39,510 bases of DNA from assembly GCF_009806555.1 (NCBI RefSeq), contig NZ_VUOK01000030.1, positions 726-40,235 on the forward strand, in the 5' to 3' direction. The translations under genes and the position numbers were made by a program. This document shows positions 23,465 to 32,951 of this stretch, in pieces. Position 1 is the stretch's first letter. Every line of letters starts with the position of its first letter. Under the pieces are notes generated by a model. That model was not told where the DNA came from. It made no database searches and saw only the letters and a list, made by a program, of their open reading frames with translations. The DNA is from Methylobacterium sp. 2A. GTDB lineage: Bacteria; Pseudomonadota; Alphaproteobacteria; Rhizobiales; Beijerinckiaceae.

Positions 23465-26400
23465 TCACGCCGCCTTCTTCCCCCGCTCGGCGATCTTCAC
23501 GAGGCTGCGCAGCACCTCGGTGGCGGTCTTGAGCCGGGCCGGGACGGTGTTCAGCTCGCGCACGAACACCACGCTCATGTCGGGCCGCACCTTCGCGAAC
23601 GAGGCCTGCTCGGCGACATAGGCCACCAGCCCCTGCGGGTTGGCGTAGGACCGGTCGCGGAAATGCACCACCACGCCCTTCGGCCCGGCCTCGACCTTCT
23701 CGACATTGGCCTTGAGGCAGAGGATCTTGATCGTGCCGATCTTGAGGAGTTGCTCCACCTCCGGCGGCAGCGGCCCGAACCGGTCGATCAGCTCGGCCCC
23801 GAAACTCTCCATCTCGGCATCGTCCTGGATGGTGGCGAGCCGCCGGTAGAGGGCGAGCCGCACGCCGAGATCCTCGACGTAATCCTCCGGGATCGTCACG
23901 GGTGCGCCCAGCGCGATGGTCGGCGACCACGCCTCCTCGGGCACGTCCTCGATGCCGGCCTTGAGCGCGGTGACCGCATCCTCCAGCATCTGCTGGTAGA
24001 GTTCGTAACCGACCTCCTTGATGTGGCCCGACTGGGCGTCGCCCAAGAGGTTGCCGGCGCCACGGATGTCGAGGTCGTGGGAGGCGAGCTGGAAGCCCGC
24101 GCCCAACGTGTCGAGGCTCTGGAGCACCTTGAGGCGTTGCTCGGCCTGGGCGGTGAGCTGGCGGTTGGCCGGGGTCGTGAACAGCGCGTAGGCCCGGGCC
24201 TTCGAGCGCCCGACCCGGCCGCGCAGCTGGTAGAGCTGGGCCAGACCGAACATGTCGGCCCGGTGCACGATCAGCGTGTTGGCGGTGGGGATGTCGAGGC
24301 CCGATTCCACGATCGTGGTCGAGAGCAGCACGTCGAACTTGCCCTCGTAGAAGGCCGTCATCACGTCTTCCAGCTGGCCCGCCGCCATCTGGCCGTGGGC
24401 CACCGCGACCTTGATCTCCGGCATCTCGGCGTCGAGGAACTTTTTGACTTCGGCGAGATCCTCGATCCTGGGCACCACGTAGAACGACTGGCCGCCGCGG
24501 TAGCGCTCGCGCAGCAGCGCCTCCCGGATGGTCAGCGGGTCGAACGGCGTCACGAAGGTGCGCACCACCAGCCGGTCGACCGGCGGCGTGGCGATGATCG
24601 ACAGTTCGCGCACCCCCGTCATCGCGAGCTGGAGCGTGCGCGGGATCGGCGTCGCCGAGAGGGTCAGCACGTGCACGTCGGCCTGGAGCGCCTTCAGCCG
24701 CTCCTTGTGGGCGACGCCGAAATGCTGCTCCTCGTCCACGATGATCAGGCCGAGATCCTTGAAGGCGATGTTCTTGGCGAGCAGCGCGTGCGTGCCGACC
24801 ACGATGTCGACCGTGCCGGCGGCAAGGCCGGCGCGCGTCTGCTTCATCTCCGCCGCGGAGGCGAAGCGGGAGAGCTGCGCCACCTGGACCGGCAGCCCCT
24901 TGAACCGCTCGGCGAAGGTCCGGAAATGCTGGCGGGCCAGCAGCGTGGTCGGGACGATCACCGCCACCTGCTTGCCGGAGATCGCCGCCGCGAAGGCCGC
25001 GCGGAGCGCCACCTCGGTCTTGCCGAAGCCGACATCGCCGCAGACCAGCCGGTCCATCGGCCGGCCGGCGTTGAGGTCGTCCAGCACCGCGTCGATGGCG
25101 TTGGCCTGATCCTCGGTCTCCTCGAACGGGAAGCGGGCGGCGAACTCGCCGTAGAGTCCTTCCGGCGCCTTGAGGGCCGGCGCCTTCCGGACGAAGCGCT
25201 GGGCCGCGACCTTGATCAGCTCGCCCGCCATCTCGAGGATGCGGCGCTTCATCTTGGCCTTGCGGGCCTGCCATGCGCCGCCGCCGAGCCGGTCGAGGGC
25301 GACCTCGGAATCCTCCGAGCCGTAGCGGGTCAGGAGCTCGATATTCTCCACCGGCAGGAGCAGCAGGCCGCCGGTATAGGCGAGTTCCAGGCAGTCATGC
25401 GGGGCGCCGGCCGCGTGGATCGTCTTCAATCCGGAAAAACGGCCGATGCCGTGGTCGGCATGCACGACGAGGTCGCCGGGCTGGAGCGCCTGCACCTCCA
25501 GGATCACGTCCTGGGGTCTTTTGGCCTTGCGCTTCTGGCGGACCAGCCGGTCGCCGAGGATGTCGCCCTCGGAGACGACGGCGAGCTCCCCCGCGATGAA
25601 GCCCGCCTCCAGGCCCCAGACGGCCACCGCCGCGTCGGTGCCGCGCTTCAACGCGTAGACGTCGGTGAGCCGGGTGATCGCCACGGGCTTCTTCAGGCCG
25701 TGATCGGTGAGCACGCCGCAGAGCCGGTCGCGGGATCCGTCGGACCACGCGCCCAGGATCACGTGATGCCCGGATCCCTGGAGATCGCGGATATGCGCCA
25801 CCGCGGCGTCGAACACGCTGGCATTCTCGTCGGCCCGCTCCGGCGCGAAGTTTCGTCCGGCCTTGGCGCCGCAATCGATCACGATCCGCTCGGACGATTC
25901 AGGCTGCGCGAAGGGCGTCAGCCGCGCCACGGTGGCGGTGGCGATCCGCTCCTTGAGTTCGTTCGGCGTCAGGTAGAGGGCGCGGGGCGGCAGCGGCTTG
26001 TAGGGGGCGACGCCGGGCTGCGGCGTCTTCATCGCGCCCTCGCGGGCCTGGTAATAATCCTGGACGAGGCTGATCCGCTCGGCGGCGGCGTCCTCCACCT
26101 GCGGGTCGAAGACCAGCGGCACGCCGCCGAGATAGTCGAACAGCGTGTCGAGGCGGTCGTAGAACAGCGGCATCCAGTGCTCGAGGCCAGCGTAGCGCCG
26201 CCCCTCGCTCACCGTCTCGTAGAGCCGGTCGTCCCGGGTCGCCGCACCAAAGCTCTGGATGTAGTTCTGACGGAAGCGCCGGATCGTCTCGGTGGTGAGC
26301 TGGACCTCGCTCATCGGCATCAGGTCGAGGGAGCGGAGTTGGCCGGTGGTGCGCTGCGTCTCCGGATCGAAGGCGCGGATCGATTCCAGCGTGTCGCCGA

Positions 26401-27061
26401 AGAAGTCGAGGCGGATCGGCGCCGGCAGGCCCGGGGGCGACAGGTCGAGGATGCCGCCGCGGACCGCGTATTCGCCGGTGTCGCGCACCGTCCCGGTGCG
26501 CAGGAAGCCGTTGGCCTCGACCCAGGCCACCACGTCGTCCATCGCCACGACGTTGCCGATCGCCGCCGAGAACGCCTCCTTGGCGATATGGGTGCGGGGC
26601 GGGACCCGCTGCACCAGGGCGTTGACGGTGGTGCAGAGGATGCGCGGCCTGTCCTCGGCCGAGCGGGTGCGGGCGAGGCGGGCGAGCGCCGTCATCCGGG
26701 CGGCCGCGACGGCGGTCGTCGGCGAGACCCGGTCGTAGGGCTGGCAGTCCCAGGCCGGCAGGCTCATCACGTCCATCTCGGGCGCGACGAAGCCCAAAGC
26801 CGCCTGGAACGAGGCCGAGCGGCCGGAATCGCGCGCCACGTGGACCAGCACGGCCGGCGCGTCGACGGTGGGGGCCAGGGCGCGGGCGAGATCGGCGAGC
26901 GCGAGCGCGTCGAACCCCTCCGGGGCACTCGCGAGGACCGGGCTGTCGCCGCGCTTGAGGGCGTCGATCGCCTTGGCGAGCGCGGAGGATTTCGGCAGGG
27001 CGAAGCGCGCGACCTGCTGTTTGGCGGCGGGAGCGGAAGGCTTCGGTTGCGGCTTGGCCAT
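23465..27061 (-). CDS. mfd: Transcription-repair coupling factor Mfd
   Basis: Mfd removes RNA polymerase stalled at DNA lesions and recruits UvrA. The 1198-residue protein has the UvrB-like N-terminal module (SLPAWDCQPYDRVSPT, RIL CTTVNALVQR) and the RNA-polymerase-interacting/CarD-like domain (GDLVVHADHGIGRF). A RecG-like translocase follows, with Walker A GDVGFGKT near residue 680, DEEQ box VDEEQHFGV near 775, TLSATPIPRTL, QLRGRVGRS and the TRG-type relay. The C-terminal TRCF domain begins near residue 1050. Length is normal. ATG 27061 lies in a GC-rich context. The gene stands alone between the small-protein cassette and the DapA-family gene. A very long antisense frame across it is a codon-bias shadow. 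Confidence 0.98.
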   Translation of the reverse strand: MAKPQPKPSAPAAKQQVARFALPKSSALAKAIDALKRGDSPVLASAPEGFDALALADLARALAPTVDAPAVLVHVARDSGRSASFQAALGFVAPEMDVMSLPAWDCQPYDRVSPTTAVAAARMTALARLARTRSAEDRPRILCTTVNALVQRVPPRTHIAKEAFSAAIGNVVAMDDVVAWVEANGFLRTGTVRDTGEYAVRGGILDLSPPGLPAPIRLDFFGDTLESIRAFDPETQRTTGQLRSLDLMPMSEVQLTTETIRRFRQNYIQSFGAATRDDRLYETVSEGRRYAGLEHWMPLFYDRLDTLFDYLGGVPLVFDPQVEDAAAERISLVQDYYQAREGAMKTPQPGVAPYKPLPPRALYLTPNELKERIATATVARLTPFAQPESSERIVIDCGAKAGRNFAPERADENASVFDAAVAHIRDLQGSGHHVILGAWSDGSRDRLCGVLTDHGLKKPVAITRLTDVYALKRGTDAAVAVWGLEAGFIAGELAVVSEGDILGDRLVRQKRKAKRPQDVILEVQALQPGDLVVHADHGIGRFSGLKTIHAAGAPHDCLELAYTGGLLLLPVENIELLTRYGSEDSEVALDRLGGGAWQARKAKMKRRILEMAGELIKVAAQRFVRKAPALKAPEGLYGEFAARFPFEETEDQANAIDAVLDDLNAGRPMDRLVCGDVGFGKTEVALRAAFAAAISGKQVAVIVPTTLLARQHFRTFAERFKGLPVQVAQLSRFASAAEMKQTRAGLAAGTVDIVVGTHALLAKNIAFKDLGLIIVDEEQHFGVAHKERLKALQADVHVLTLSATPIPRTLQLAMTGVRELSIIATPPVDRLVVRTFVTPFDPLTIREALLRERYRGGQSFYVVPRIEDLAEVKKFLDAEMPEIKVAVAHGQMAAGQLEDVMTAFYEGKFDVLLSTTIVESGLDIPTANTLIVHRADMFGLAQLYQLRGRVGRSKARAYALFTTPANRQLTAQAEQRLKVLQSLDTLGAGFQLASHDLDIRGAGNLLGDAQSGHIKEVGYELYQQMLEDAVTALKAGIEDVPEEAWSPTIALGAPVTIPEDYVEDLGVRLALYRRLATIQDDAEMESFGAELIDRFGPLPPEVEQLLKIGTIKILCLKANVEKVEAGPKGVVVHFRDRSYANPQGLVAYVAEQASFAKVRPDMSVVFVRELNTVPARLKTATEVLRSLVKIAERGKKAA

Positions 27062-27227
27062 CGGGTCTTTCGCGGGGGATCCCGCCGGGCGCGTCAGGGG
27101 CAGATGTCGGGTGGCGTTAGCCCAACCGGCCAGCGCGATAAAGCTTTCCGGCGGTCGCGTCGGCGGGGCAGCTCGACGCGTCCTATATGGCGATCCCGCC
27201 CCGGCATGGAACGGCTGCGCGCCGGCC

Positions 27228-28163
27228 TCAGCCTTCGAGCCGCGCCCGGCTGTCGGTCCGGGCGAGGCGGGCCAGCAGGTACTCGACCTCGGCCTTCGCC
27301 TGGGCAGTCAGCACCTGCGAGGGCTTGCGCTGCGTATCGGATGAAAAAATCCCCCGGCGCAGGAACACGTATTTGCGCACGGCGAGCCCGAGCGGGCCCT
27401 GCTGCTGCTCGTAGCGGAGATAGGGCAGGTGGGCGTCGAACAGGTCGTGGGCGGCGTCGCGCTCACCGGCCCGGCCGAGGCGGACCACATCGACCAGCAT
27501 CTCCGGGAAGGCGTAGCCGGTATTGGCCCCGTCGGCGCCGCGCTCGGTCTCGAAATCGAGGAACAGGCCGCCATTGCCGACCAGAATCGCGATGTGGCGC
27601 ATCGAGCCGTCCGCCTCGAAGCCGCGGAGCGAGGAAATCTTCTCCAGGCCCGGCCAGTCCTCGTGCTTGAGCATCACGCAGGAGGGATTCTCGGTGACGA
27701 TCCGGCGGATCACCCCGGGGGTCATCTGCACCGAGAAGGTGAGGGGATAATCCTGAAGCACGAAGGGAACGTCCGGGCCTATCGCCTCGGCGGCATTGCG
27801 GAAATAGCCGGCCACCTGGTCGTCGGTGCGCAGCGTGTTGGGCGGGGCGATCATCACGCCGGCCGCGCCGAGCTCCATCACCTCCCGGGCGAGGGACCGC
27901 ATGGCCGCGAAGCCCGGCGCCGTGACGCCGACGATCACCGGCAGACGCGTGCGCCCGAGGACGCGCTTGGCCACCGCGATCGCCTCCGCGTGGTCGAGCT
28001 TACCGGCCTCGCCGAGCTGGCCGAGGATCGTCAGGCCGTCGACGCCGGCCGCGCCGAAGAAGTCGGTCATCCGATCGAGGGCGGTCTCGTCGATCCGGCC
28101 ATCCGGGTGGAACGGCGTCGGGGCGATCGGCACGACGCCGCGAATGTCGCTGGTGAGGGGCAT
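27228..28163 (-). CDS. DapA-family class I lyase/dehydratase (probably sugar-acid catabolism)
   Basis: A (beta/alpha)8 Schiff-base lyase of 311 residues. The lysine is in CVMLKHEDWPG and the general tyrosine in VLQDYPL, both at family positions. Dihydrodipicolinate synthase normally has a GTTGE loop with two threonines. Here the segment is TILGQLGEAG, so lysine biosynthesis is unlikely. The family also contains 2-keto-3-deoxy-sugar-acid aldolases and dehydratases. It lies downstream of yjfF on the same strand, behind an intervening palindromic repeat, so it probably degrades a sugar acid derived from the transporter's substrate. ATG 28163 has GGAGGA eight bases upstream. The exact substrate is unknown. 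Confidence 0.78.
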   Translation of the reverse strand: MPLTSDIRGVVPIAPTPFHPDGRIDETALDRMTDFFGAAGVDGLTILGQLGEAGKLDHAEAIAVAKRVLGRTRLPVIVGVTAPGFAAMRSLAREVMELGAAGVMIAPPNTLRTDDQVAGYFRNAAEAIGPDVPFVLQDYPLTFSVQMTPGVIRRIVTENPSCVMLKHEDWPGLEKISSLRGFEADGSMRHIAILVGNGGLFLDFETERGADGANTGYAFPEMLVDVVRLGRAGERDAAHDLFDAHLPYLRYEQQQGPLGLAVRKYVFLRRGIFSSDTQRKPSQVLTAQAKAEVEYLLARLARTDSRARLEG

Positions 28164-28256
28164 GCCGGTTTTCCTCCGTCGCAGGACGCTGCGGGCGGGG
28201 ACCATAGGCCGGGATGACCGGAAAATCTTTAGCCGATCGCGGTCGGATCAGGTCGT

Positions 28257-28375
28257 GGTTTCGAGAGGTCGAGACCTGTCGCGGGTCCAGGGCAGAGCCC
28301 CGGTGTCGGGCTGCACGCGAGACAGTCAGGGCTTTGCCCTGACAACCCACCAAAGGGCACAGCCCTTTGGAAACC
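28257..28375 (+). repeat. Mosaic palindromic repeat, copy 3
   Basis: It opens GGTTTCGAGAGG, includes AGGTC-GA-GACCT and a decayed CAGGGCAGAGCCC. Intact hairpins follow: TCAGGGC-TTT-GCCCTGA (28326-28342) and CCAAAGGGC-ACA-GCCCTTTGG (28350-28370), ending AAACC. The right end lies 6 bp from the yjfF stop. It separates yjfF from the DapA-family gene and lacks the long central stem of copies 2 and 4. Confidence 0.85.
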
Positions 28376-28380
28376 AGGAA

Positions 28381-29394
28381 TCAGGCCCGGGCCCCCACCG
28401 GCCGGACAGCCGGCGCCCCGGCCGAAGCCCGAGCCCGCCGCCCCGAGCGGCCGGCCAGCGCCACCGAGCCCTGCTGGAGGGCGATGAACGCGAAGAGCAG
28501 CAGCCCCGTGGCGATCTTGGTCCACCAGCTCGACAGAGTGCCGTCGAAGGTGATGGCCGTCTGGATCAGGCCGCCGATCATCACGCCCAGGAAGGTACCC
28601 GGCAGGCCGCCCTGGCCGCCGGTCAGCAGCGTGCCGCCGATCACCACCGCGGCGATCGCGTCGAGTTCCACCCCCACCGCCGAGAGCGGCGTGCCCGAGG
28701 CGGTGTCGAGGGAGAACACGATCCCGGCGAGCGCGGCAAGCAGGCTCGACAGGGCGTAGACCGCGATCATGTTGCGCCCGACCCGCACGCCCATCAGCGC
28801 CGTGGTCTGGCGGCTGCCGCCGAGCGCGTAGACCGTCGCGCCGAAACGGGTCGCGTGGAGCAGCACCCCGCCGGCCAGGAACACGGCGAGCATCACCCCC
28901 CCGGTCAGGGTCAGCCGGCCGCCGCCGGGCAACGACAGGGCGAAGTCGGAGACCGCGCCGTAGAGGGGCGTGTCGATCGGGACCGACTCGGTGGAGAGCA
29001 GGAAGCCGGCGCCCCGGGCCAGGAACATGCCGGCCAGCGTGACGATGAAGGGCGGCATGTCGAAGACATGGATCAGCGCGCCCATCACGGCCCCGAACAG
29101 GGCGGCGGCGGCGAGCACGATCGCGAAGGCCACGAGCGGCGGGATGCCCCAGCGGGTGATGGCGAGCGCCAGGAACACCGTGGTGAACCCCACCACCGAG
29201 CCCACCGACAGGTCGATGCCGCCCGCGATGATCACGAAGGTCGTGCCGACCGCCACGATGCCCAGGAAGGCGCTGTCGGTGAGCAGGTTGCCGACCACCC
29301 GCGTGGTCAGGAAGGCAGGGTACTGCGTCGCGCACAAGCCGTAGCCCGCCGCGAACAGGAGCGCGGCCACGAGGACCGGGAGGTTGCGGCTCAT
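28381..29394 (-). CDS. yjfF: Sugar ABC transporter permease, YjfF type
   Basis: A 337-residue inner-membrane permease of the ribose/galactofuranose (CUT2) class with about nine to ten helices. It has the family segment IIAGGIDLSVGSVVGF and the loop AIAAVVIGGTLLTGGQGGLPGT that contacts the ATPase. It is one of two permeases forming a heterodimeric channel with YtfT. The start ATG 29394 overlaps the ytfT stop (ATGA), showing translational coupling. The C-terminal tail is Arg/Ala-rich and dispensable-looking. It is the last gene of the four-gene transporter unit and is followed 6 bp later by a mosaic repeat. Gene symbol rests on the order and the strong YtfQ match. Confidence 0.88.
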   Translation of the reverse strand: MSRNLPVLVAALLFAAGYGLCATQYPAFLTTRVVGNLLTDSAFLGIVAVGTTFVIIAGGIDLSVGSVVGFTTVFLALAITRWGIPPLVAFAIVLAAAALFGAVMGALIHVFDMPPFIVTLAGMFLARGAGFLLSTESVPIDTPLYGAVSDFALSLPGGGRLTLTGGVMLAVFLAGGVLLHATRFGATVYALGGSRQTTALMGVRVGRNMIAVYALSSLLAALAGIVFSLDTASGTPLSAVGVELDAIAAVVIGGTLLTGGQGGLPGTFLGVMIGGLIQTAITFDGTLSSWWTKIATGLLLFAFIALQQGSVALAGRSGRRARASAGAPAVRPVGARA

Positions 29395-30365
29395 CGCGGG
29401 CTCCGCAGCAGCAGGGACAGGCCGGCGAGGCGCGGCGATTGCAGCAGGAGCACCGCCAGCACCACCGCGGCCTTGACCACGAGGTTGAGTTCCGGCGGCA
29501 GGCCGGAGAGCAGGATCCCGGTGTTCATCGCCTGGATCAGGAAGGCCCCGAGCACCGCCAGCCACAGGCTGAACCGGCCGCCGAGGAGCGAGGACCCCGC
29601 CACCACCACGGCCAGGATCGCGTCGAGTTCGAGCCACAGCCCGGCATTGTTGGCGTCGGCCCCCAGGATGTCGGCCGCCGCGACGACGCCCGCCAGAGCC
29701 GCGCAGAACCCGCTCCAGGCATAGACCGCCAGCGTCACGGCGCGGGTGTCGATGCCGGCGAGCGCGCTGGCCCGGGCATTGCCGCCGGTCGCCTCGATCA
29801 TAAGACCCAGCGCCGTGCCGCGCACCAGGGCCAGGGTCAGCAGCAGCATGCCGAGGACCAGTACAACCGGCATCGGTACGCCGAGCACGGCGCCGCCGCC
29901 GAGAAACGCGAGGTCGGGGGAGGCGAATGTGATGATGCGCCCCTCGGTGATCAGCTGGGCGATACCGCGGCCCGCGACCATCAGGATCAGGGTGGCGACG
30001 ATCGGCTGGATCCGCAGCACCGCCACGAGGAGGCCGTTCCACAGCCCGCAGACGAGCCCTGTGGCCAAAGCCGCCGCGAGCACCAGAGGCAGGGGCTGGC
30101 TGTCGGCGAGGCTCGCCGCCACGGCGCCCGCGATCGCCATCACGGCGCCGACCGACAGGTCGATGCCGCCGGTGGCCACCACCAGCACCATGCCGAGCGA
30201 CAGCAGCGCCACCGGCGCGCCGCGGTTGAACACGTCGACGAGGCTGCCGAACAGGCGCCCGTCCTGCCAATGCAGGTCGAGGAATTGCGGCGCGACCAGA
30301 CGGTCGGCGAGCAGAACCGCCAGGAAGGCGAGGAGCTGGGGCGCTCCGGCGCGGAGGGCGCGCAT
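29391..30365 (-). CDS. ytfT: Sugar ABC transporter permease, YtfT type
   Basis: The 324-residue CUT2-class permease has about nine to ten transmembrane helices. It carries VVATGGIDLSVGAVMAIAGA, GGNARASALAGIDTRAV and the coupling-loop LELDAILAVVVAGSSLLGGR, typical of YtfT. It pairs with YjfF to import a pentose/hexose furanose across the inner membrane. The start codon ATG 30365 shares one base with the ytfR stop (TGATG) and its own stop overlaps yjfF (ATGA), giving a tightly coupled operon. Substrate specificity lies in the binding protein. Confidence 0.9.
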   Translation of the reverse strand: MRALRAGAPQLLAFLAVLLADRLVAPQFLDLHWQDGRLFGSLVDVFNRGAPVALLSLGMVLVVATGGIDLSVGAVMAIAGAVAASLADSQPLPLVLAAALATGLVCGLWNGLLVAVLRIQPIVATLILMVAGRGIAQLITEGRIITFASPDLAFLGGGAVLGVPMPVVLVLGMLLLTLALVRGTALGLMIEATGGNARASALAGIDTRAVTLAVYAWSGFCAALAGVVAAADILGADANNAGLWLELDAILAVVVAGSSLLGGRFSLWLAVLGAFLIQAMNTGILLSGLPPELNLVVKAAVVLAVLLLQSPRLAGLSLLLRSPR

Positions 30366-31924
30366 CAGGCGGGCTCCGGCAGGGAAGCGGGCGCCGCCTC
30401 CGCGGCGATCGCCCGGAGGATGGCGGTGACGTCGATCGCCCCGTCGGCGAGTTCGGCCACCTGGGCGCGGTCGCGCATCACGATCACCCGGTCGGAATAG
30501 GTCACGATCTCCTCCAGCTCGGAAGAGATCACCAGCAGGGCGAGGCCCGCGTCGCACAGGCTGCGGATCAGCCGGATGATCTCCGCATGCGCCCCGACAT
30601 CGATGCCCCGTGTCGGCTCGTCGAGGATCAGCAGGCGCGGCTCGGTGGCGAGCCAGCGCGCCAGCAGCGCCTTCTGCTGGTTGCCCCCGGAGAGGAGCCC
30701 GATCGGCCGCTCCGGGTCGGGCGGCCGGATGTCGAGCTTGGCGATGAAGTCGCGGGCGATCCGGTCCTGCGCCGCCCCACCCACCGGCCGGAACGGACCT
30801 CTCCGGGCCTGGAGCGCCAGCACGATGTTCTCGCGCACGGTCAGGTCGGCGACGATGCCGTCGGTCTTGCGCTCCTCCGGGCAGTAGCCGAGGCGGTGCT
30901 TGAGCGCGTCCCGGGGGCCGGCGATCCGGACGGGCTTGCCGTCGAGCAGGATGCGGCCCTGGTCCGGGCGCTCCGCCCCGAACAGCAGGCGGGCCGTCTC
31001 GGTCCGCCCGGAGCCGAGGAGGCCCGCGAGGCCCACCACCTCGCCGCCCGCCACCGTGAGATCGACCGGCCGGAGATAGCCGGCCTTGCCGAGTTTGTCC
31101 GCACGCAGGACCGGCGGCCCGGCCTCAATCCGCGGAGCCCGCGCCCCCGTCTCTGCCCGTCCCTCGTCCTCGGCGAGATCGCGGCCCAGCATGGTGCGCA
31201 CGAGGTCGAGGCGCGGAAACTGCGCGGTCTCGCGCTCGGTCACCAGCCGGCCGTTGCGCAGGACCGTGATCCGGTCGGTGATCGCGTAGACCTGCTCCAG
31301 GAAGTGGGTCACGAACACGATGCCGATGCCCTGCGCGGCCAGCCGGCGCATCACGCCGAACAGCACCGTCACCTCGTGCGTGTCGAGGCTCGCGGTCGGC
31401 TCGTCGAGGATCAGCGCCCGGGCCGAGAGGTCCACCGCCCGGGCGATCGCCACGAGGTGCTGCACCGCCACCGGGAAGCTTCCGAGCGGCGCCCCGACAT
31501 CGATCGCGAGGCCGAACTCCGCCAGCCGCTCCCGTGCGCGCTGCCGCATCGCCCGGGCGCGGACGAGGCCGAACCGGGTCGGCTCCCGGCCGAGGAACAG
31601 GTTCTGTGCCACGGTGAGGTTCGGCAGCAGGCCGACCTCCTGGTAGACCGTGGCGATGCCGGCCCGGGCCGATTCCTCCGCCGAGCGCGGCGCGATCGGC
31701 ACGCCGTCGAGCCACACGTCGCCGGCATCGCGCCGGACGATTCCGGTCACGGTCTTGATGAAGGTCGATTTGCCGGCGCCGTTCTCGCCGAGGAGGGCGT
31801 GGATCTCTCCCCGGCGCAGGGTGAAGTCGACCCCCGCGAGGGCCTGATGCCCGGCGAAGCTCTTGGAGAGCCCGCGGACGCTGAGGAGGGGCGTGTCGGA
31901 CACGGGACCGCTCGCAGGGATCAC
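30365..31924 (-). CDS. ytfR: Sugar ABC transporter ATPase, YtfR type (two nucleotide-binding domains)
   Basis: A 519-residue tandem ATPase of the RbsA/MglA/YtfR class. The first domain has Walker A GENGAGKST (residues about 50-58) and Walker B LILDEPTASLD, with a signature region that reads SFPVAVQHLVAIARA rather than LSVGQ, as is usual in domain one of this class. The second has a degenerate Walker A (GLLGSGRTE), signature LLSGGNQQKALLARWL and Walker B LLILDEPTRGID. It powers YtfT-YjfF. GTG 31924 is listed; GTG 31903 (V-S-D-T-P-L-L-S) is an equally plausible start. It begins 13 bp after the ytfQ stop. Confidence 0.92.
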   Translation of the reverse strand: MIPASGPVSDTPLLSVRGLSKSFAGHQALAGVDFTLRRGEIHALLGENGAGKSTFIKTVTGIVRRDAGDVWLDGVPIAPRSAEESARAGIATVYQEVGLLPNLTVAQNLFLGREPTRFGLVRARAMRQRARERLAEFGLAIDVGAPLGSFPVAVQHLVAIARAVDLSARALILDEPTASLDTHEVTVLFGVMRRLAAQGIGIVFVTHFLEQVYAITDRITVLRNGRLVTERETAQFPRLDLVRTMLGRDLAEDEGRAETGARAPRIEAGPPVLRADKLGKAGYLRPVDLTVAGGEVVGLAGLLGSGRTETARLLFGAERPDQGRILLDGKPVRIAGPRDALKHRLGYCPEERKTDGIVADLTVRENIVLALQARRGPFRPVGGAAQDRIARDFIAKLDIRPPDPERPIGLLSGGNQQKALLARWLATEPRLLILDEPTRGIDVGAHAEIIRLIRSLCDAGLALLVISSELEEIVTYSDRVIVMRDRAQVAELADGAIDVTAILRAIAAEAAPASLPEPA

Positions 31925-31937
31925 GGCGCGGGGCGCG

Positions 31938-32903
31938 TCAGTAGCCGAGACCCTTCTTGCTCTCGTAGACCTTCTGCGGGTCGTCGGCCGCCGTGTAGAG
32001 CTTCGACTCGGTCTGGATCCACTTGGGCGGGACGGTGCCCTTCTCCTTGTAGGCCTTCAGGACATCGAAGGCCGGGCCGGCCATGTCGGGCGTGAGCTCG
32101 ACGGTGGCGTTGGCCTCACCCGCCGCGATCGCCTTGAAGATGTCGGGCACCGCGTCGATCGAGACCGTCAGGATCTCCTTGCCGGGCTTCAAGCCCGCTT
32201 CCTTCATCGCCTGGATGGCGCCGACCATCATGTCGTCGTTGTGGGCGTAGACCGCGCAGATCGAGCGGCCGCCCTCGGCCTTGATGAAGCTCTCCATCAC
32301 CTCCTTGCCCTTGGCGCGGGTGAAGTCGCCCGTCTGGCTGCGCACGAGCTTGAGGTTGGCGTGGGGCGCGATGGCGGCGTCAAAACCCTTCTTGCGGTTG
32401 GTGGCGACGCTGGCGCCGACCGTGCCCTGGAGCTCGACCACGTTGCAGGGCTTCTCGCCGACCGTCTTGGCCAGCCAGTTGCCGGCGACGCGGCCCTCCT
32501 CGACGCTGTCGGAGGTGACGGCGGTGAGGTAGAGGTCCTTGCCGGACGGGTCGATGTCGCGGTCGAGCAGGATCACCGGGATCTTGGCGTCCCGGGCTTC
32601 CTTGAGCACGGCGTCCCAGCCTGTGGCGACCACGGGCGCGAGCAGGATCGCGTCCACCCCCTGCGCCACGAAGGAGCGGATCGCCTTGATCTGATTCTCC
32701 TGCTTCTGCTGCGCATCGGCGATCTTGACGGTGATGCCGCGCTTCTTGGCCTCGGCCTTGGTCACCGTGGTCTCGGCGGCGCGCCAGCCGGATTCCGAGC
32801 CGATCTGCGAGAAGCCGACGGTCAGCGAGGCCGCCTGGGCCGCACCGCCCCACGCGAGCATCGCGCCCACGAGCAAAGCCTTGATGGAAATCGATTCCCT
32901 CAT
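31938..32903 (-). CDS. ytfQ: Sugar ABC transporter periplasmic binding protein, YtfQ type
   Basis: The 321-residue protein is unusually close to E. coli YtfQ, which binds galactofuranose. The mature start ASLTVGFSQIGSESGWRAAE, then QQKQENQIKAIRSFVAQGVD, APVVATGWDAVLKEA, NVVELQGTVGASVA, and GDFTRAKGKEVMESFIKAE match almost residue for residue. A signal peptide covers residues 1-24 (cleavage after AQA). ATG 32903 is preceded by GGGGGGA at seven bases. It is the first gene of the importer operon, with a perfect 21-bp palindrome 49-69 bp upstream as the probable operator. In plant-associated bacteria the true substrate could be L-arabinose or galactose in furanose form. Confidence 0.94.
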   Translation of the reverse strand: MRESISIKALLVGAMLAWGGAAQAASLTVGFSQIGSESGWRAAETTVTKAEAKKRGITVKIADAQQKQENQIKAIRSFVAQGVDAILLAPVVATGWDAVLKEARDAKIPVILLDRDIDPSGKDLYLTAVTSDSVEEGRVAGNWLAKTVGEKPCNVVELQGTVGASVATNRKKGFDAAIAPHANLKLVRSQTGDFTRAKGKEVMESFIKAEGGRSICAVYAHNDDMMVGAIQAMKEAGLKPGKEILTVSIDAVPDIFKAIAAGEANATVELTPDMAGPAFDVLKAYKEKGTVPPKWIQTESKLYTAADDPQKVYESKKGLGY

Positions 32904-32951
32904 GACACGTCCCCCCTGATTGCGGCCGCCGCCTCTTCAGAGCGATCGGCC

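Noticed and set aside
23411..27670. 1419-codon plus-strand frame opposite mfd
   Set aside because: Antisense shadow: composition is dominated by Arg, Gly, Leu and His, with no domain, while the minus strand encodes a full-length Mfd.
27228..28163. dapA (dihydrodipicolinate synthase for lysine)
   Set aside because: The threonine pair of the GTTGE loop is absent and the context is a sugar importer, so only the family was assigned.
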